Shown one piece after another: positions 15,683 to 25,148 of a stretch of DNA of 64,000 nt. Origin of the DNA: Bradyrhizobium sp. RD5-C2. GTDB lineage: Bacteria; Pseudomonadota; Alphaproteobacteria; Rhizobiales; Xanthobacteraceae. The stretch is taken from contig NZ_BOVL01000019.1 in NCBI RefSeq assembly GCF_019972155.1, forward strand, positions 585,046 to 649,045, read 5' to 3'. A model generated the notes under the pieces. The model worked only from the letters and a program-made list of their open reading frames with translations, did not search any database and was not told the origin of the DNA. Positions within the stretch are counted from its first letter, which is position 1, and each line of letters opens with the position of its first letter. The translations under genes were made by a program, and so were the position numbers.

Positions 15683-18547
15683 ATGATCGGCGCGCTCGCC
15701 CGCAAGTTTTTCGGCTCCTCCAACGACCGCCGGGTCAAGGGGTATCAGTCCCGCGTCAGCGCCATCAACGCCCTCGAGCCCGAAGTCGTCAAACTGACGG
15801 ACGATGAGCTCAAGGCCCGCACCGCCGAGTTCAAGCAGCAGCTCGCCAATGGCAAGACGCTCGACGACCTCTTGGTTCCGGCCTTCGCCACGGTGCGCGA
15901 GGCGGCCAAGCGGACGCTCGGCCAGCGCCATTTCGACGTCCAGCTGATCGGCGGCATGGTGCTGCACGAGGGCGACATCGCCGAGATGAAGACCGGCGAA
16001 GGCAAGACGCTGGTTGCAACCCTCGCGGTCTACCTCAACGCGCTCGCCGGCAAGGGCGTCCATGTCGTCACCGTCAACGACTACCTCGCCCGCCGCGACT
16101 CCGGCTGGATGGGCCAGATCTATTCGTTCCTGGGGCTGACCACCGGCGTGATCGTGCACGGCCTCGACGACGCCGAGCGCAAGGCCGCCTATGCCTGCGA
16201 CATCACCTACGGCACCAACAACGAATACGGCTTCGACTATCTGCGCGACAACATGAAGTACCGCCTGGAGGACATGGTCCAGCGCGAGCATTTCTACGCG
16301 ATCGTCGACGAAGTCGACTCGATCCTGATCGACGAAGCGCGCACGCCGCTGATCATCTCCGGCCCGCTCGACGACCGTTCGGATTTCTACAACACCATCG
16401 ACACCTTCATGCCGAAGCTCGTCAAGAAAGACGACTTCGAGGTCGACGAGAAGCAGCGCACGGTGACGCTGACCGAAGGCGGCATGGAGAAGCTCGAGAA
16501 CCTGCTGCGCGACGCCGGCCAGCTCAAGGGTGACTCGCTGTACGACGTCGAGAACGTCTCGGTCGTGCATCACGTCAACCAGGCGCTGCGCGCGCACACG
16601 CTGTTCACGCGCGACAAGGATTACATCGTTCGCGACGACGAGGTCGTCATCATCGACGAGTTCACCGGCCGCATGATGCAGGGCCGGCGTTATTCGGAAG
16701 GCCTGCACCAGGCGCTGGAAGCCAAGGAACACGTCACGGTCCAGCCCGAGAACCAGACGCTGGCCTCGATCACCTTCCAGAACTATTTCCGGATGTACCA
16801 GAAGCTGTCCGGCATGACCGGCACGGCGCTGACCGAAGCCGACGAACTGTTCGACATCTACAAGCTCGAGGTCGTCGAGATCCCGACCAACCTGCCGGTG
16901 GCGCGTCTCGACGAGGACGACGAGGTCTACCGCACCCAGAACGAGAAATACGCCGCGATCCTTGCCGAGATCGAGCGCGCCAACAAGCGGCTGCAGCCGG
17001 TGCTGGTCGGCACGGCGTCGATCGAGAAGTCGGAAGTGCTGGCCGAGTACCTCAAGAAGCACGGCTACAAGCAGATCGATTTCGGCGCCGAGTCCGGTAT
17101 GGACAAGCTTTATGCTGCGGCCCGCGCGGGCAAGCCGGCAAAGCTGTTCGCGGTGCTGAACGCGCGCTTCCACGAGCAGGAAGCCTATATCGTCGCGGAA
17201 GCCGGCGTGCCGGGTGCGATCACGATCGCGACCAACATGGCCGGCCGCGGTACCGACATCAAGCTCGGCGGCTCGCTCGAGATGCGGATCCAGCAGGAGA
17301 CCGCCGCGATCACCGACGAAGCCGAGAAGGCCAAGAAGATCGAGCTGATCAAGGCCGACATCGAGCGCTTCCGCGAGATCGTGCTGAAGGCCGAAGAGGA
17401 TTTCGAGGTCGAGCCCGCCAAGGGCAACAAGCCCGCCAAGACCGTGAAGAAGCCGGGCGGCCTCTACATCATCGGCTCCGAGCGCCACGAATCCCGCCGC
17501 ATCGACAACCAGCTGCGCGGCCGTTCCGGCCGTCAGGGCGACCCCGGCCGCTCGAAATTCTTCCTGTCGCTGGAAGACGACCTGATGCGCATCTTCGGCT
17601 CCGACCGGCTCGACAGCATGTTGCAACGGCTCGGCCTGCAGGAAGGCGAGGCCATTATCCATCCCTGGATCAACAAGGCGCTCGAGAAGGCCCAGCAGAA
17701 GGTCGAGGCGCGCAACTTCGACATCCGCAAGAACCTCCTGAAGTTCGACAACGTCCAGAACGACCAGCGCAAGGTGATCTTCGACCAGCGCATCGACCTG
17801 ATGAAGGACGACAGCGTCGTCGAGACCGTGACCGACATGCGCCATGCCTTTGTCGAGGACGTGGTCGCCAAGCACATCCCCGAGCACGCCTATGCCGAGC
17901 AGTGGGACACCGCGGGCCTCAAGGAAGAGCTGAAGCGCGTGCTCGATGTCGACCTGCCGGTCGACGAATGGGCCAAGGAAGAAGGCATCGCCGACGAGGA
18001 GCTGCTGACGCGCATCGAGAATCATGTCGACGAGCGCATGGCGGCCAAGGTCGCGCAATGGGGCCCCGACGTGATGCGTTACGTCGAGAAGACCATCCTG
18101 TTGCAGACGCTCGACCATCTCTGGCGCGAGCACCTGATCATGCTCGACCATCTGCGCCAGGTGATCGGCCTGCGCGGCTACGGCCAGCGCGATCCGTTGC
18201 AGGAGTACAAGACCGAGGCCTTCAATCTCTTCCAGGAGATGAGCGCGCATCTGCGCGAGGCGGTCACCGCGCAGCTGATGCGGGTCGAGATCGTGCCGCC
18301 GGAAGAGCCGCCGATGCCGCTGCCGCCGATGGAAGCGCACAAGCTCGATCCCAACACCGGCGAGGACGAGTTCGCCCAGGCCCGCCTGACCGAGGCCACC
18401 TACGCGCAGGCCTCGCTGGCGCCGGGGATGCCCGCCGCCGACCGCAATCCGAATGACCCGGCAAGCTGGGGCAAGGTCGGCCGCAACGAGGATTGCCCCT
18501 GCGGGTCAGGCAAGAAGTACAAGCACTGCCACGGGCGGTACGCGTAA
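15683..18547 (+). CDS. secA: SecA, preprotein translocase ATPase
   Basis: The motor that drives unfolded preproteins through SecYEG at the inner membrane. Full length at 954 residues. Walker A is MKTGEGKTL (about 102-110), the Walker B/DEAD region AIVDEVDSILIDEAR near 210, nucleotide-domain 2 contains ATNMAGRGTDIKLGG and NQLRGRSGRQGDPG, and the C-terminus ends with the SecB- and zinc-binding CPCGSGKKYKHCHG. Start MIGALARKFFGSSNDRRVKG is typical of alphaproteobacterial SecA. A hairpin follows the stop. Confidence 0.98.
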   Translation: MIGALARKFFGSSNDRRVKGYQSRVSAINALEPEVVKLTDDELKARTAEFKQQLANGKTLDDLLVPAFATVREAAKRTLGQRHFDVQLIGGMVLHEGDIAEMKTGEGKTLVATLAVYLNALAGKGVHVVTVNDYLARRDSGWMGQIYSFLGLTTGVIVHGLDDAERKAAYACDITYGTNNEYGFDYLRDNMKYRLEDMVQREHFYAIVDEVDSILIDEARTPLIISGPLDDRSDFYNTIDTFMPKLVKKDDFEVDEKQRTVTLTEGGMEKLENLLRDAGQLKGDSLYDVENVSVVHHVNQALRAHTLFTRDKDYIVRDDEVVIIDEFTGRMMQGRRYSEGLHQALEAKEHVTVQPENQTLASITFQNYFRMYQKLSGMTGTALTEADELFDIYKLEVVEIPTNLPVARLDEDDEVYRTQNEKYAAILAEIERANKRLQPVLVGTASIEKSEVLAEYLKKHGYKQIDFGAESGMDKLYAAARAGKPAKLFAVLNARFHEQEAYIVAEAGVPGAITIATNMAGRGTDIKLGGSLEMRIQQETAAITDEAEKAKKIELIKADIERFREIVLKAEEDFEVEPAKGNKPAKTVKKPGGLYIIGSERHESRRIDNQLRGRSGRQGDPGRSKFFLSLEDDLMRIFGSDRLDSMLQRLGLQEGEAIIHPWINKALEKAQQKVEARNFDIRKNLLKFDNVQNDQRKVIFDQRIDLMKDDSVVETVTDMRHAFVEDVVAKHIPEHAYAEQWDTAGLKEELKRVLDVDLPVDEWAKEEGIADEELLTRIENHVDERMAAKVAQWGPDVMRYVEKTILLQTLDHLWREHLIMLDHLRQVIGLRGYGQRDPLQEYKTEAFNLFQEMSAHLREAVTAQLMRVEIVPPEEPPMPLPPMEAHKLDPNTGEDEFAQARLTEATYAQASLAPGMPAADRNPNDPASWGKVGRNEDCPCGSGKKYKHCHGRYA

Positions 18548-18565
18548 GCCGCCGCAAGCCTGACG

Positions 18566-18586
18566 CGGCGGGCGCCTGGCCCGCCG
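18566..18586. terminator. GC-rich hairpin between secA and the PhnB-like gene
   Basis: An 8-bp stem CGGCGGGC / GCCCGCCG with a 5-base loop lies between two converging stops (18547 and 18603). No T-run follows on either strand, so termination efficiency is uncertain; position suggests a bidirectional terminator. Confidence 0.5.
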
Positions 18587-18602
18587 TCGAGACTACTCGC
18601 GC

Positions 18603-19037
18603 TCAACCGGCGAACGCCTTGTCGAGATCGGCGATGATGATCTTCTGCATCTTCAGCATCGCCTGCATTGCGCGATCGGCCGCCTTGCGGTCGGGGTCGC
18701 CGAGATAGCGGCTCAGCGCCGTCGGGATCACCTGCCAGGACAGGCCGAAGCGGTCCTTGAGCCAGCCGCAGCGCGATTCCTGGCCGCCGTCGGTGAGCTT
18801 GCTCCAGAAATAATCCACCTGCTCTTGGGTCTCGACGCTGAGGAAGAACGACACCGCCTCGTTGAATTTGTGCTGCGGCCCGCCATTGAGAGCGTAGAAC
18901 CGCTGCCCCTCGAGCTCAAAACTCGCCATGAAGTCGCTGACGGTCTCGATCTCGGCGTTCGGGAACACCGACTTGTAGAAGGCGACGGCGTCGCGGACGT
19001 TATTGTCGAGCCAGAGGAACGGCGTGATCGAAGTCAT
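18603..19037 (-). CDS. PhnB-like VOC-family protein
   Basis: 144 residues of the vicinal-oxygen-chelate fold, subgroup usually labelled PhnB or 3-demethylubiquinone-9 methyltransferase-like. Marks: SITPFLWLDNNVRDAVAFYK at the N-terminus, YFWSKLTDGGQESRCGWLKD, and FGLSWQVIPTAL. The methyltransferase label in databases is not supported by a SAM motif. It is convergent with secA. Function unknown. Confidence 0.85.
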   Translation of the reverse strand: MTSITPFLWLDNNVRDAVAFYKSVFPNAEIETVSDFMASFELEGQRFYALNGGPQHKFNEAVSFFLSVETQEQVDYFWSKLTDGGQESRCGWLKDRFGLSWQVIPTALSRYLGDPDRKAADRAMQAMLKMQKIIIADLDKAFAG

Positions 19038-19388
19038 GACGGGGAAATCCTTGTGATCGATGAGGAGGATGAGCCGGAACCGCGCGCACAGCGTTAGCGC
19101 ATCCGGAGGACGCGCCCGCGACCGTCACTCCGACATGTTGACCGGACTTTTTGTTGAGCCTCCCGGCACGGCTGTCTGCCGGTAAGGCGGTATTTTTCGC
19201 GATTTTGGAGCCCCGGTAACCCTGCGCTAAGCCCGCGGCCGGTCCGGCCACTACCCAACGTCGGTATTGGTTCGTCCAATCAATCACTTGTTAGTGCTCT
19301 GTGCTTCAATATTGCCGGGCGCGTCGGGTGAGCCGCCAACGCGCATCAAAGCGTCTCTTTGGTCAAGGCTCGATCCGGAGGCCGCGCC
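19038..19388. other. Intergenic region upstream of the spermidine-synthase-like gene
   Basis: 351 bp separating two divergent genes. It holds no convincing gene. The one small symmetric motif is ATTGG-TTCGT-CCAAT at 19266-19280, of unknown role. A Shine-Dalgarno GGAG at 19377-19380 lies eight bases before TTG 19389. Confidence 0.4.
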
Positions 19389-21824
19389 TTGCAGACCGCG
19401 ACGACTATGCCCGGCCGCTACTATCCGGCGATCTTCGTGCTGGCGTCGGCCACGCTGGCCTATCAGATCCTGATCACCCGCTTCTTCAGCGTGATGGTGC
19501 ATTACCACTTCGCTTTCGGGGCCATCGCGCTTGCGATGTTCGGGCTGACGCGCGGTGCAATGAAGGTTTATGAGGATTCGGCCCGCTATGCGCCGGCGCG
19601 TGTGGCGCCGGAGTTTGCCCGCCATGCCGCGCGGTTCGCGATCAGCGGCGTCGTCGTGATGTGCGCCTTTCTGTATGCGCCGCTGGTCGTGCCCGGCGCA
19701 TATGCCATGTCTGCGCTCGCCGTGGTCGCGCTGGGTTTCACCATCCCGTTCGCCGAGGGCGGCATCTGCATCACGCTTCTCCTGACCCGGCTGCCCAACG
19801 TCGGCGGCTGGCTTTACGCTGCCGATCTGGTCGGCGCCGCGGTCGGATGCCTCGGCATCATCTTCGTGCTGCTGGTGATCGATCCGGTCAGCGCGACGCT
19901 GTGGATCGGCGCCTGCGCCGCGGCCGTCGGCTGGTTCGTGGTCCGTCACGGCGAAGGCCGAAGCGATGTGCGCCTGAGCCGCAACGCCGCGCTTGGTCTT
20001 GCCGCGCTCGCCGCGGTCCACACCGCGCTTGCCGCAACCGGCAGCAGCCATCTTGGCGTGATCTGGGCCAAGGGCACCCAGCAGACCGGAACGTTGTTCG
20101 AGCGCTGGAACACCTATTCGCGCATCCGCGTGACCGATCTCGGGCTTTCGACTCCGTTCGGCTGGTCGTTCTCGCGCACCCCGGATACCAGGATCGAGCA
20201 GCTCTATCTCGACATCGATGCCGACGCGGCGACACCGATCACCCGCTTCTCCGGCGATCTGACCAAGGTTTCCTATCTCAAGGACGACGTCATCAACGCG
20301 CCCTATCTGGTGCAGCAGCGGCCGGGCGACGTCGCCGTGGTCGGCGTCGGCGGCGGCCGCGACATCCTCTCCGGCCTGTATTTCGGCGCGCAGCGAATTC
20401 ACGGCATCGAAATCAATCCCGCGATCTTCGAAGTGCTGACCGACAAGTTCGCCGATTATTCGGGCCATCTCCATCGCCAGCCCGGCGTGTCGCTGGTCAA
20501 TGCCGAAGCGCGCAGCTACATCAACCACTCGCCCGATCGCTACGACCTGATCCAGATCTCGCTGATCGACACCTGGGCCGCCACCGCAGCCGGCGGGCTG
20601 ACGCTGACCGAGAACCGGCTCTACACCGTGGAGGCGTGGGACGATTTCTTCCGCGCGCTGAAGCCGGGCGGCATGCTCTCGGTATCGCGCTGGTACGAAC
20701 CAACGGCCTATCGCGGCGAGTTCTATCGCCTGATTGCGATCGCGGCCGAGGCGTTGCAGCATCAGGGCGTGCCGATGACCGAACTGTCGCAGCATGTGAT
20801 TGCGGCGAATGTCGGCAGCGTCGTCACGGTCATGACCCGGCCCGAGGCGTTCACGGCGGCGCAATGGCAGGGCGCGCGCGAGCGGCTGGAAGCACGGGGA
20901 TTCAAGCTGCTGCTCGGGCCTGACATCGCGTATGACAATGTCACCTCGGCTCTGCTATCGGGCAAGGCCGACCAGCGCTTCCTTGATTCATTGCCGGTAA
21001 ACATCGCGGCCTCGACCGACGACAAGCCGTTCTTCTTCTATACCGCGCGACTTGCCGATCTGTTCCTCAAGAACGGCTTCGAGGCGCAGAACAACGCAGC
21101 GCTCGGCATCATCAAATGGGTGCTCGTCTTCCAGCTCGGCATCTGCATTTTCTACATCGGCATTCCCTTCGCGCGCTTGATGCGGCGGATGCCGGCGGCC
21201 ACACTGGTGCCGCCGGTGGCCTATTTCGCCGCGATCGGCATGGGCTTCATGCTGATCGAGATTTCGCAGATGCAACGGCTGATGGTGTTCCTCGGCCACC
21301 CCGTCTACGGGCTCAGCGTCGTGCTGTTCACGATCCTGCTGTTCGGCGGCATCGGCAGCGCCACGGTGGGTGCCGCGCCTGCGCGGCCGGCCATGTTGAT
21401 CGCTCGCCTCGTGGCGCTGGTCGCAACGCTGGTGGCCGCAGGCCTGCTGACGCCGGCCATCACCGCCTTGGCGCGCTCCGCGCCGACCGACATCCGCATC
21501 CTGGTGTCGGTCGCGCTGCTGGCGCCGCCGGCCTTCTGCATGGGCATGATGTTCCCGCTGGGCCTCGGCATCTGGCGGCGGCATGACGGGCTGCTGCCTT
21601 TCTTCTGGAGCACCAACGGCATCACCTCGATGCTTGCGTCCGTGCTCGGCATGGCGCTGTCGATCCAGTTCGGCATCACCACGACGTTCGCGCTCGGCGT
21701 CTGCTGCTATGTGGTGTGCGCGATCATGATCGTCGGCAACCGGCTGGCCCATCCGGTCGCTGATGACGCCCTCACGCCGGTCGGGCCGGCAAGCCTGGTG
21801 GCGCAGGACGAGGTGGCGTCGTAG
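19389..21824 (+). CDS. Membrane-embedded spermidine-synthase-like protein
   Basis: 811 residues: multi-helix N-terminal membrane region (to about 210), a soluble class I methyltransferase/spermidine-synthase domain with VAVVGVGGGRDILSGLYFG near 312-330, EINPAIFEVLT, LIQISLIDTWAATAAGG, then a second membrane region (about 560-800). It is an integral member of the polyamine aminopropyltransferase-like family; the catalytic reaction is unverified. Start choice: TTG 19389 has a well-spaced GGAG; ATG 19407 (MPGRYYPAIF) is the alternative and loses six residues. No obvious operon partner. Confidence 0.85.
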   Translation: MQTATTMPGRYYPAIFVLASATLAYQILITRFFSVMVHYHFAFGAIALAMFGLTRGAMKVYEDSARYAPARVAPEFARHAARFAISGVVVMCAFLYAPLVVPGAYAMSALAVVALGFTIPFAEGGICITLLLTRLPNVGGWLYAADLVGAAVGCLGIIFVLLVIDPVSATLWIGACAAAVGWFVVRHGEGRSDVRLSRNAALGLAALAAVHTALAATGSSHLGVIWAKGTQQTGTLFERWNTYSRIRVTDLGLSTPFGWSFSRTPDTRIEQLYLDIDADAATPITRFSGDLTKVSYLKDDVINAPYLVQQRPGDVAVVGVGGGRDILSGLYFGAQRIHGIEINPAIFEVLTDKFADYSGHLHRQPGVSLVNAEARSYINHSPDRYDLIQISLIDTWAATAAGGLTLTENRLYTVEAWDDFFRALKPGGMLSVSRWYEPTAYRGEFYRLIAIAAEALQHQGVPMTELSQHVIAANVGSVVTVMTRPEAFTAAQWQGARERLEARGFKLLLGPDIAYDNVTSALLSGKADQRFLDSLPVNIAASTDDKPFFFYTARLADLFLKNGFEAQNNAALGIIKWVLVFQLGICIFYIGIPFARLMRRMPAATLVPPVAYFAAIGMGFMLIEISQMQRLMVFLGHPVYGLSVVLFTILLFGGIGSATVGAAPARPAMLIARLVALVATLVAAGLLTPAITALARSAPTDIRILVSVALLAPPAFCMGMMFPLGLGIWRRHDGLLPFFWSTNGITSMLASVLGMALSIQFGITTTFALGVCCYVVCAIMIVGNRLAHPVADDALTPVGPASLVAQDEVAS

Positions 21825-21845
21825 CGGAGGCTGTTGCCTATTGCC

Positions 21846-22289
21846 TCAGTTGGCGCTGCCGATCAAGCTTTCCAGCAGCCGCTTGAGCTCGGTGGTCGAC
21901 TTGTCGCCATAGCTCTCGACGATGTGCTCTTCCTGGCTCACCGCCAGCGAGTTCAGCCGGCGGCACAGCGCCTTGCCGCGATCGGAGACGAACATCAGCA
22001 CCTTGCGGCGATCCTTGGGATCCTGCACGCGATAGACCAGCGCATCCGACACCATGCGGTCGATCATCTTGGTCAGCGTCGGATGATTGAGCAGCACCGC
22101 GTCGGCAAGCTCGCCCATCGAGTGTCCGTTGCCGTCGGACAGCACTTTGAGGATGCGCCACTGCTCGACCGGCACGCCTTCCTTGGCCAGCCGCGTCTCC
22201 AACTGCCGGTTGATCTCCCGGTTGGCTTGCGCGAGCAGGTAGGTGAGGTGTTCGGTGATCGGGGAGTTTTCTTTCGGCGGTTTAGCCAC
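21846..22289 (-). CDS. MarR-family transcriptional regulator
   Basis: 147 residues with the winged-helix MarR core: VEQWRILKVLSDGNGHSMGE, LADAVLLNHPTLTKMIDRMV, and the wing RVQDPKDRRKVLMFVSDRG. It is divergent from the first amide-sensor gene; the 178-bp gap contains overlapping AT-rich palindromes suited to a MarR dimer. I infer local control of the adjacent amide/ABC block and of itself. The ligand is unknown. Confidence 0.92.
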   Translation of the reverse strand: MAKPPKENSPITEHLTYLLAQANREINRQLETRLAKEGVPVEQWRILKVLSDGNGHSMGELADAVLLNHPTLTKMIDRMVSDALVYRVQDPKDRRKVLMFVSDRGKALCRRLNSLAVSQEEHIVESYGDKSTTELKRLLESLIGSAN

Positions 22290-22356
22290 GGCGTGAGACC
22301 TGGTTCCTGACCCGGTGAATGAATGTCCGGCAACTCATGCCGTTTCTATATGCACT

Positions 22357-22382
22357 TCAATTGTTGAATATTCAATATTTTC
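22357..22382. promoter_or_regulatory. Overlapping AT-rich palindromes, candidate MarR operator
   Basis: Three overlapping symmetric units are TTCAATTGTTGAA, TTGAATATTCAA (22364-22375, perfect) and AATATTCAATATT. They stand out in 65% GC DNA and lie between marR and the divergent amide-sensor gene. TTGAA/TTCAA half-sites recur upstream of the amidase gene at 25009-25036. Confidence 0.6.
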
Positions 22383-22467
22383 CCCTAGGATATTCCCCCA
22401 ACCAAGGGGCGGATGCCGCGACCGCCCGCTGGCTGCGTTGCGTACTGCTTCCCAGACAGGAGTTGGC

Positions 22468-23649
22468 GTGCTCTCGACGGTCTCCTTCCAGGCGTATGGC
22501 GGCATGCCCGTCGCGCCGCCGCACCTGTTTCGAAATCCGTCGTCCTGCGCGGCCGATCTCGCTTTGACCGTCAAGCCGGGCTCCTCGCGCCGTGGCGGCA
22601 CCGACAGCAAGCTTAGAATCGGCAATTTCATCACCTTCTCCGGCGCGCCCGGGATCTGGGGGCCGATCTCGGCCAACAGCGTCATGCTCGCGGTCGCCGA
22701 GATCAACCGCCGCGGCGGCATCCGCGGCCGCGAGGTCGAATTGTCGATGTACGACGCTGGCGGTCCGATCGAGGAGGTGGTGCGCCGCGCCGAGCGGGCG
22801 ATCGCGTTCGACGAGATCGACGTGATCATGGGCTCGCATATCTCGGCGGTCCGCCTCGCATTGCGCAAGGTCACAGCCGGCCGCATCCCCTATGTCTACA
22901 CGCCGGTCTATGAGGGCGGCGAGCGGACGCCCGGGGTGATGGCGATCGGCGAGACGCCGCGTGCCGAAAGCCGCCCGGCGATCCACTGGCTCACCGAGGT
23001 CAAGAAAGCGCAGCGCTGGTACCTGATCGGCAGCGACTATGTCTGGCCCTGGCAATCGCATCGCGCGGTGAAGCGCTACATCAAGGAGGCCGGCGGCCAG
23101 GTGGTCGGCGAGGAGTTCGTCCCGCTCGGCGAGGACGATCACGAGCCGCATCTGGCGCGGATCCGCGCAGCAAGGCCCGATGTCGTGCTGATCACCCTGA
23201 TCGGCACCGACAGCATCACCTTCAACCGCGCCTTTGCGGAAGCCGGGCTCGCCGCCACCACGCTGCGCTATGCGGGCGCGATGGACGAGACCGTGCTGCT
23301 CGGCATCGGGCCGGACGCGACCGAGAACCTGTTTTGCGCCTCCGGCTATTTCGGCTGCGTCGCTTCGCGCGTCAATGACGAGTTCCAGACCAGCTACCGC
23401 GCGATGTTCGGCGCGCACGCGCCGCCGATCGGCTCGGTCGGACAGTCCAATTACGAGGGAATGCGCTTTCTGGAAGCTGCGGCCAATCGGGCCCGCTCGC
23501 TGTCGACGGGCCCGTTGTTTGCTGCAGCGCGCAACCTCGTCTACACCGGCGCCCGCGGCACCGTGACCATTCGCGACGGCCGTGCCGAAATGCCGATCTA
23601 TCTTGCCGAGGCCGACGGTCTCGACTTCAATGTGATCAAGACGATCTAG
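22468..23649 (+). CDS. AmiC-like amide-sensing periplasmic-binding-fold protein, no signal peptide (paralogue 1)
   Basis: 393 residues of the type I periplasmic-binding fold, closest in style to AmiC/FmdD-type proteins that bind short amides or urea (LRIGNFITFSGAPGIWGPIS, VAEINRRGGIRGREVELSMY, SDYVWPWQSHRAVKRYIKEA). No hydrophobic signal sequence is visible at the N-terminus, so it is probably cytoplasmic. GTG 22468 was chosen because AGGAG lies five bases upstream, exactly as in the second paralogue, giving nearly equal lengths (393 and 394). Longer upstream reading enters the operator region. Could instead be mis-started and exported; confidence in the family is high, in the role moderate. 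Confidence 0.85.
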   Translation: MLSTVSFQAYGGMPVAPPHLFRNPSSCAADLALTVKPGSSRRGGTDSKLRIGNFITFSGAPGIWGPISANSVMLAVAEINRRGGIRGREVELSMYDAGGPIEEVVRRAERAIAFDEIDVIMGSHISAVRLALRKVTAGRIPYVYTPVYEGGERTPGVMAIGETPRAESRPAIHWLTEVKKAQRWYLIGSDYVWPWQSHRAVKRYIKEAGGQVVGEEFVPLGEDDHEPHLARIRAARPDVVLITLIGTDSITFNRAFAEAGLAATTLRYAGAMDETVLLGIGPDATENLFCASGYFGCVASRVNDEFQTSYRAMFGAHAPPIGSVGQSNYEGMRFLEAAANRARSLSTGPLFAAARNLVYTGARGTVTIRDGRAEMPIYLAEADGLDFNVIKTI

Positions 23650-23705
23650 AAGCGTTCTCGAGCGAAGTGGGTACCGGTTCGCGTGAAGAGAACGCGCCAA
23701 AACAG
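23650..23705. repeat. Dispersed repeat, GCGTTTTCGAGCGAAGTGG family (copy 2)
   Basis: AGCGTTCTCGAGCGAAGTGG, then TACCGGTTCGCGTGAAGA, then AACGCG is the same element as 6444-6498 in the opposite orientation. It begins at the stop codon of the first amide-sensor gene, separating the two tandem paralogues. Confidence 0.75.
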
Positions 23706-23780
23706 GAGCTAATGGCACCGTCGCCCGCAAGGGCGAGGGCGATGCCGTGAGCGGCGTGCCGGTGCCGGACAGGAGCAGGT

Positions 23781-24965
23781 GTGCATTCGACGTCCAACGT
23801 CATGGCAAGAGACCTCCCGTTCCCGCCATCCCTGCTGTTCAGGAACCTGGCGTCGGCGGCGTCGGATCGCCTGCTTGCGCCGATGGATCGGGGTGGGTTC
23901 GGTCCGCGCGGCGCGCGTAACCGGCTGCGGATCGGCGGCTTTCTCTGTTGCTCCGGTTCGCCCGGGATGTGGGCACCCGCCGCGACCTCGACCGCGCAAC
24001 TCGCCGTTGCGGAACTCAACCGGCGCGGCGGCATCCTCGGCCGCGAGATCGAGTTCCAAGTCTACGACGCCGGCGGTCCGCTCGACGAGGTGGTCGACCG
24101 CGCCGAGCAGGCGATCGCCTCCGACGAGGTCGATCTCATCATGGGCATGCACACCAGCGCGGTGCGTGTCGCGCTGCGTCGCCTCATCACCCGCAGCAAG
24201 ATCCCCTACATCTACACGCCGGTCTATGAGGGCGGTGAGCGCACGCCGGGCGTGATTGCGATCGGCGAGACGCCGCGCTGGCAGAACCGGCCGTCGATCC
24301 ACTGGCTGGCCGAGGCGAAGCGCGCGAGGCGCTGGTACCTGATCGGCAGCGACTATGTATGGCCTTGGCAGTCGCACCGCGCCGTGAAGCGCTACATCAA
24401 GGAGACCGGCGGTCTTGTGGTCGGCGAGGAGTTCGTGCCGGTCGGCGAGGACGATCACGCGGCGCATCTGGAGCGGATCCGCGCGGCGAAGCCCGACGTC
24501 GTGCTGATCTCGCTGATCGGCACCGACGGCGTGACCTTCAACCGCGCCTTCGCCGACGCCGGGCTCGCCGCTACCACGTTGCGCTTTGCCGGCTGTTTCG
24601 ACGAAACCGCGCTGCTCGGCATCGGCGCCGACAAGACCGAGAACCTGTTCTGCGCCTCCGGCTATTTCCCCTCCGTCGGCTCGCAGGCCGGCGACGATTT
24701 CAGGGATCGCTATCGCGCGATGTTCGGGGCGTTCGCGCCGCCGGTCGGATCGTGCGGCGAGTCCGCCTATGAAGGCTTCTGCCTGCTTGAAGCCGCGGCC
24801 AACCGCGCCGGCACGCTCGACCTGCGGGCGCTGCTCGCGGCAGCGGACAACCTCGTCTATCGCGGCCCGCGCGGTCCGGTCACGGTGCGCAATGGCCACG
24901 CCAGGATGCCGATGTATCTCGCCGAAGCCGACGGCCTCGACTTCAGGGTGATCAAGGCGATCTGA
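23781..24965 (+). CDS. AmiC-like amide-sensing periplasmic-binding-fold protein, no signal peptide (paralogue 2)
   Basis: 394 residues, plainly a tandem paralogue of the preceding gene: shared RRGGI-GRE, IPYIYTPVYEGGERTPGVIA, SDYVWPWQSHRAVKRYIKE, NLFCASGYF and the C-terminal PMYLAEADGLDF. GTG 23781 is preceded by AGGAG at five bases. The N-terminus (MHSTSNVMARDLPFPPSLLF) is not a signal peptide. Differences concentrate in the first 50 residues and near the pocket (CCSGSPGMWAPAATS against TFSGAPGIWGPIS), suggesting different ligands. Known relative: AmiC of Pseudomonas is a cytoplasmic amide sensor that holds AmiR; no AmiR-like gene is seen here. Confidence 0.85.
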   Translation: MHSTSNVMARDLPFPPSLLFRNLASAASDRLLAPMDRGGFGPRGARNRLRIGGFLCCSGSPGMWAPAATSTAQLAVAELNRRGGILGREIEFQVYDAGGPLDEVVDRAEQAIASDEVDLIMGMHTSAVRVALRRLITRSKIPYIYTPVYEGGERTPGVIAIGETPRWQNRPSIHWLAEAKRARRWYLIGSDYVWPWQSHRAVKRYIKETGGLVVGEEFVPVGEDDHAAHLERIRAAKPDVVLISLIGTDGVTFNRAFADAGLAATTLRFAGCFDETALLGIGADKTENLFCASGYFPSVGSQAGDDFRDRYRAMFGAFAPPVGSCGESAYEGFCLLEAAANRAGTLDLRALLAAADNLVYRGPRGPVTVRNGHARMPMYLAEADGLDFRVIKAI

Positions 24966-25008
24966 CGCCGGATGCGACAGCCTGCCTAACCGATCCATGA
25001 AATAATAC

Positions 25009-25036
25009 TTGAAAAGGAAAATATTTCCGTTTTCAA
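25009..25036. promoter_or_regulatory. AT-rich inverted repeat upstream of the amidase gene
   Basis: The arms TTGAAAA (25009-25015) and TTTTCAA (25030-25036) flank GGAAAATATTTCC, itself nearly symmetric. It lies 113 bp before the amidase start and shares TTGAA/TTCAA ends with the palindromes next to marR. A second operator is the simplest reading; a promoter-proximal hairpin is the alternative. Confidence 0.55.
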
Positions 25037-25148
25037 TACGGCAGCGGGGTGGGCGGTTCGCGCGGGTCAAACGCGCCGCCGCTGCTTCGTGCCAAGGGAT
25101 CCGATCCAGGAATCAAAATTCAAAGATCAAAAGCTTCAGGAGAGCGCC

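Noticed and set aside
15479..18340. 953-residue open frame antisense to secA
   Set aside because: It mirrors secA almost end to end; long antisense frames are expected in GC-rich DNA. The product is low-complexity Leu/Val/Asp/His without domains.
18603..19037. 3-demethylubiquinone methyltransferase function
   Set aside because: The VOC fold has no SAM-binding motif; the name derives from an old family label and ubiG is present elsewhere in the window.
22315..22467. Longer N-terminus of the first amide-sensor protein
   Set aside because: It would read through the palindromic operator; the GTG at 22468 has a Shine-Dalgarno identical in spacing to the paralogue and gives equal length.
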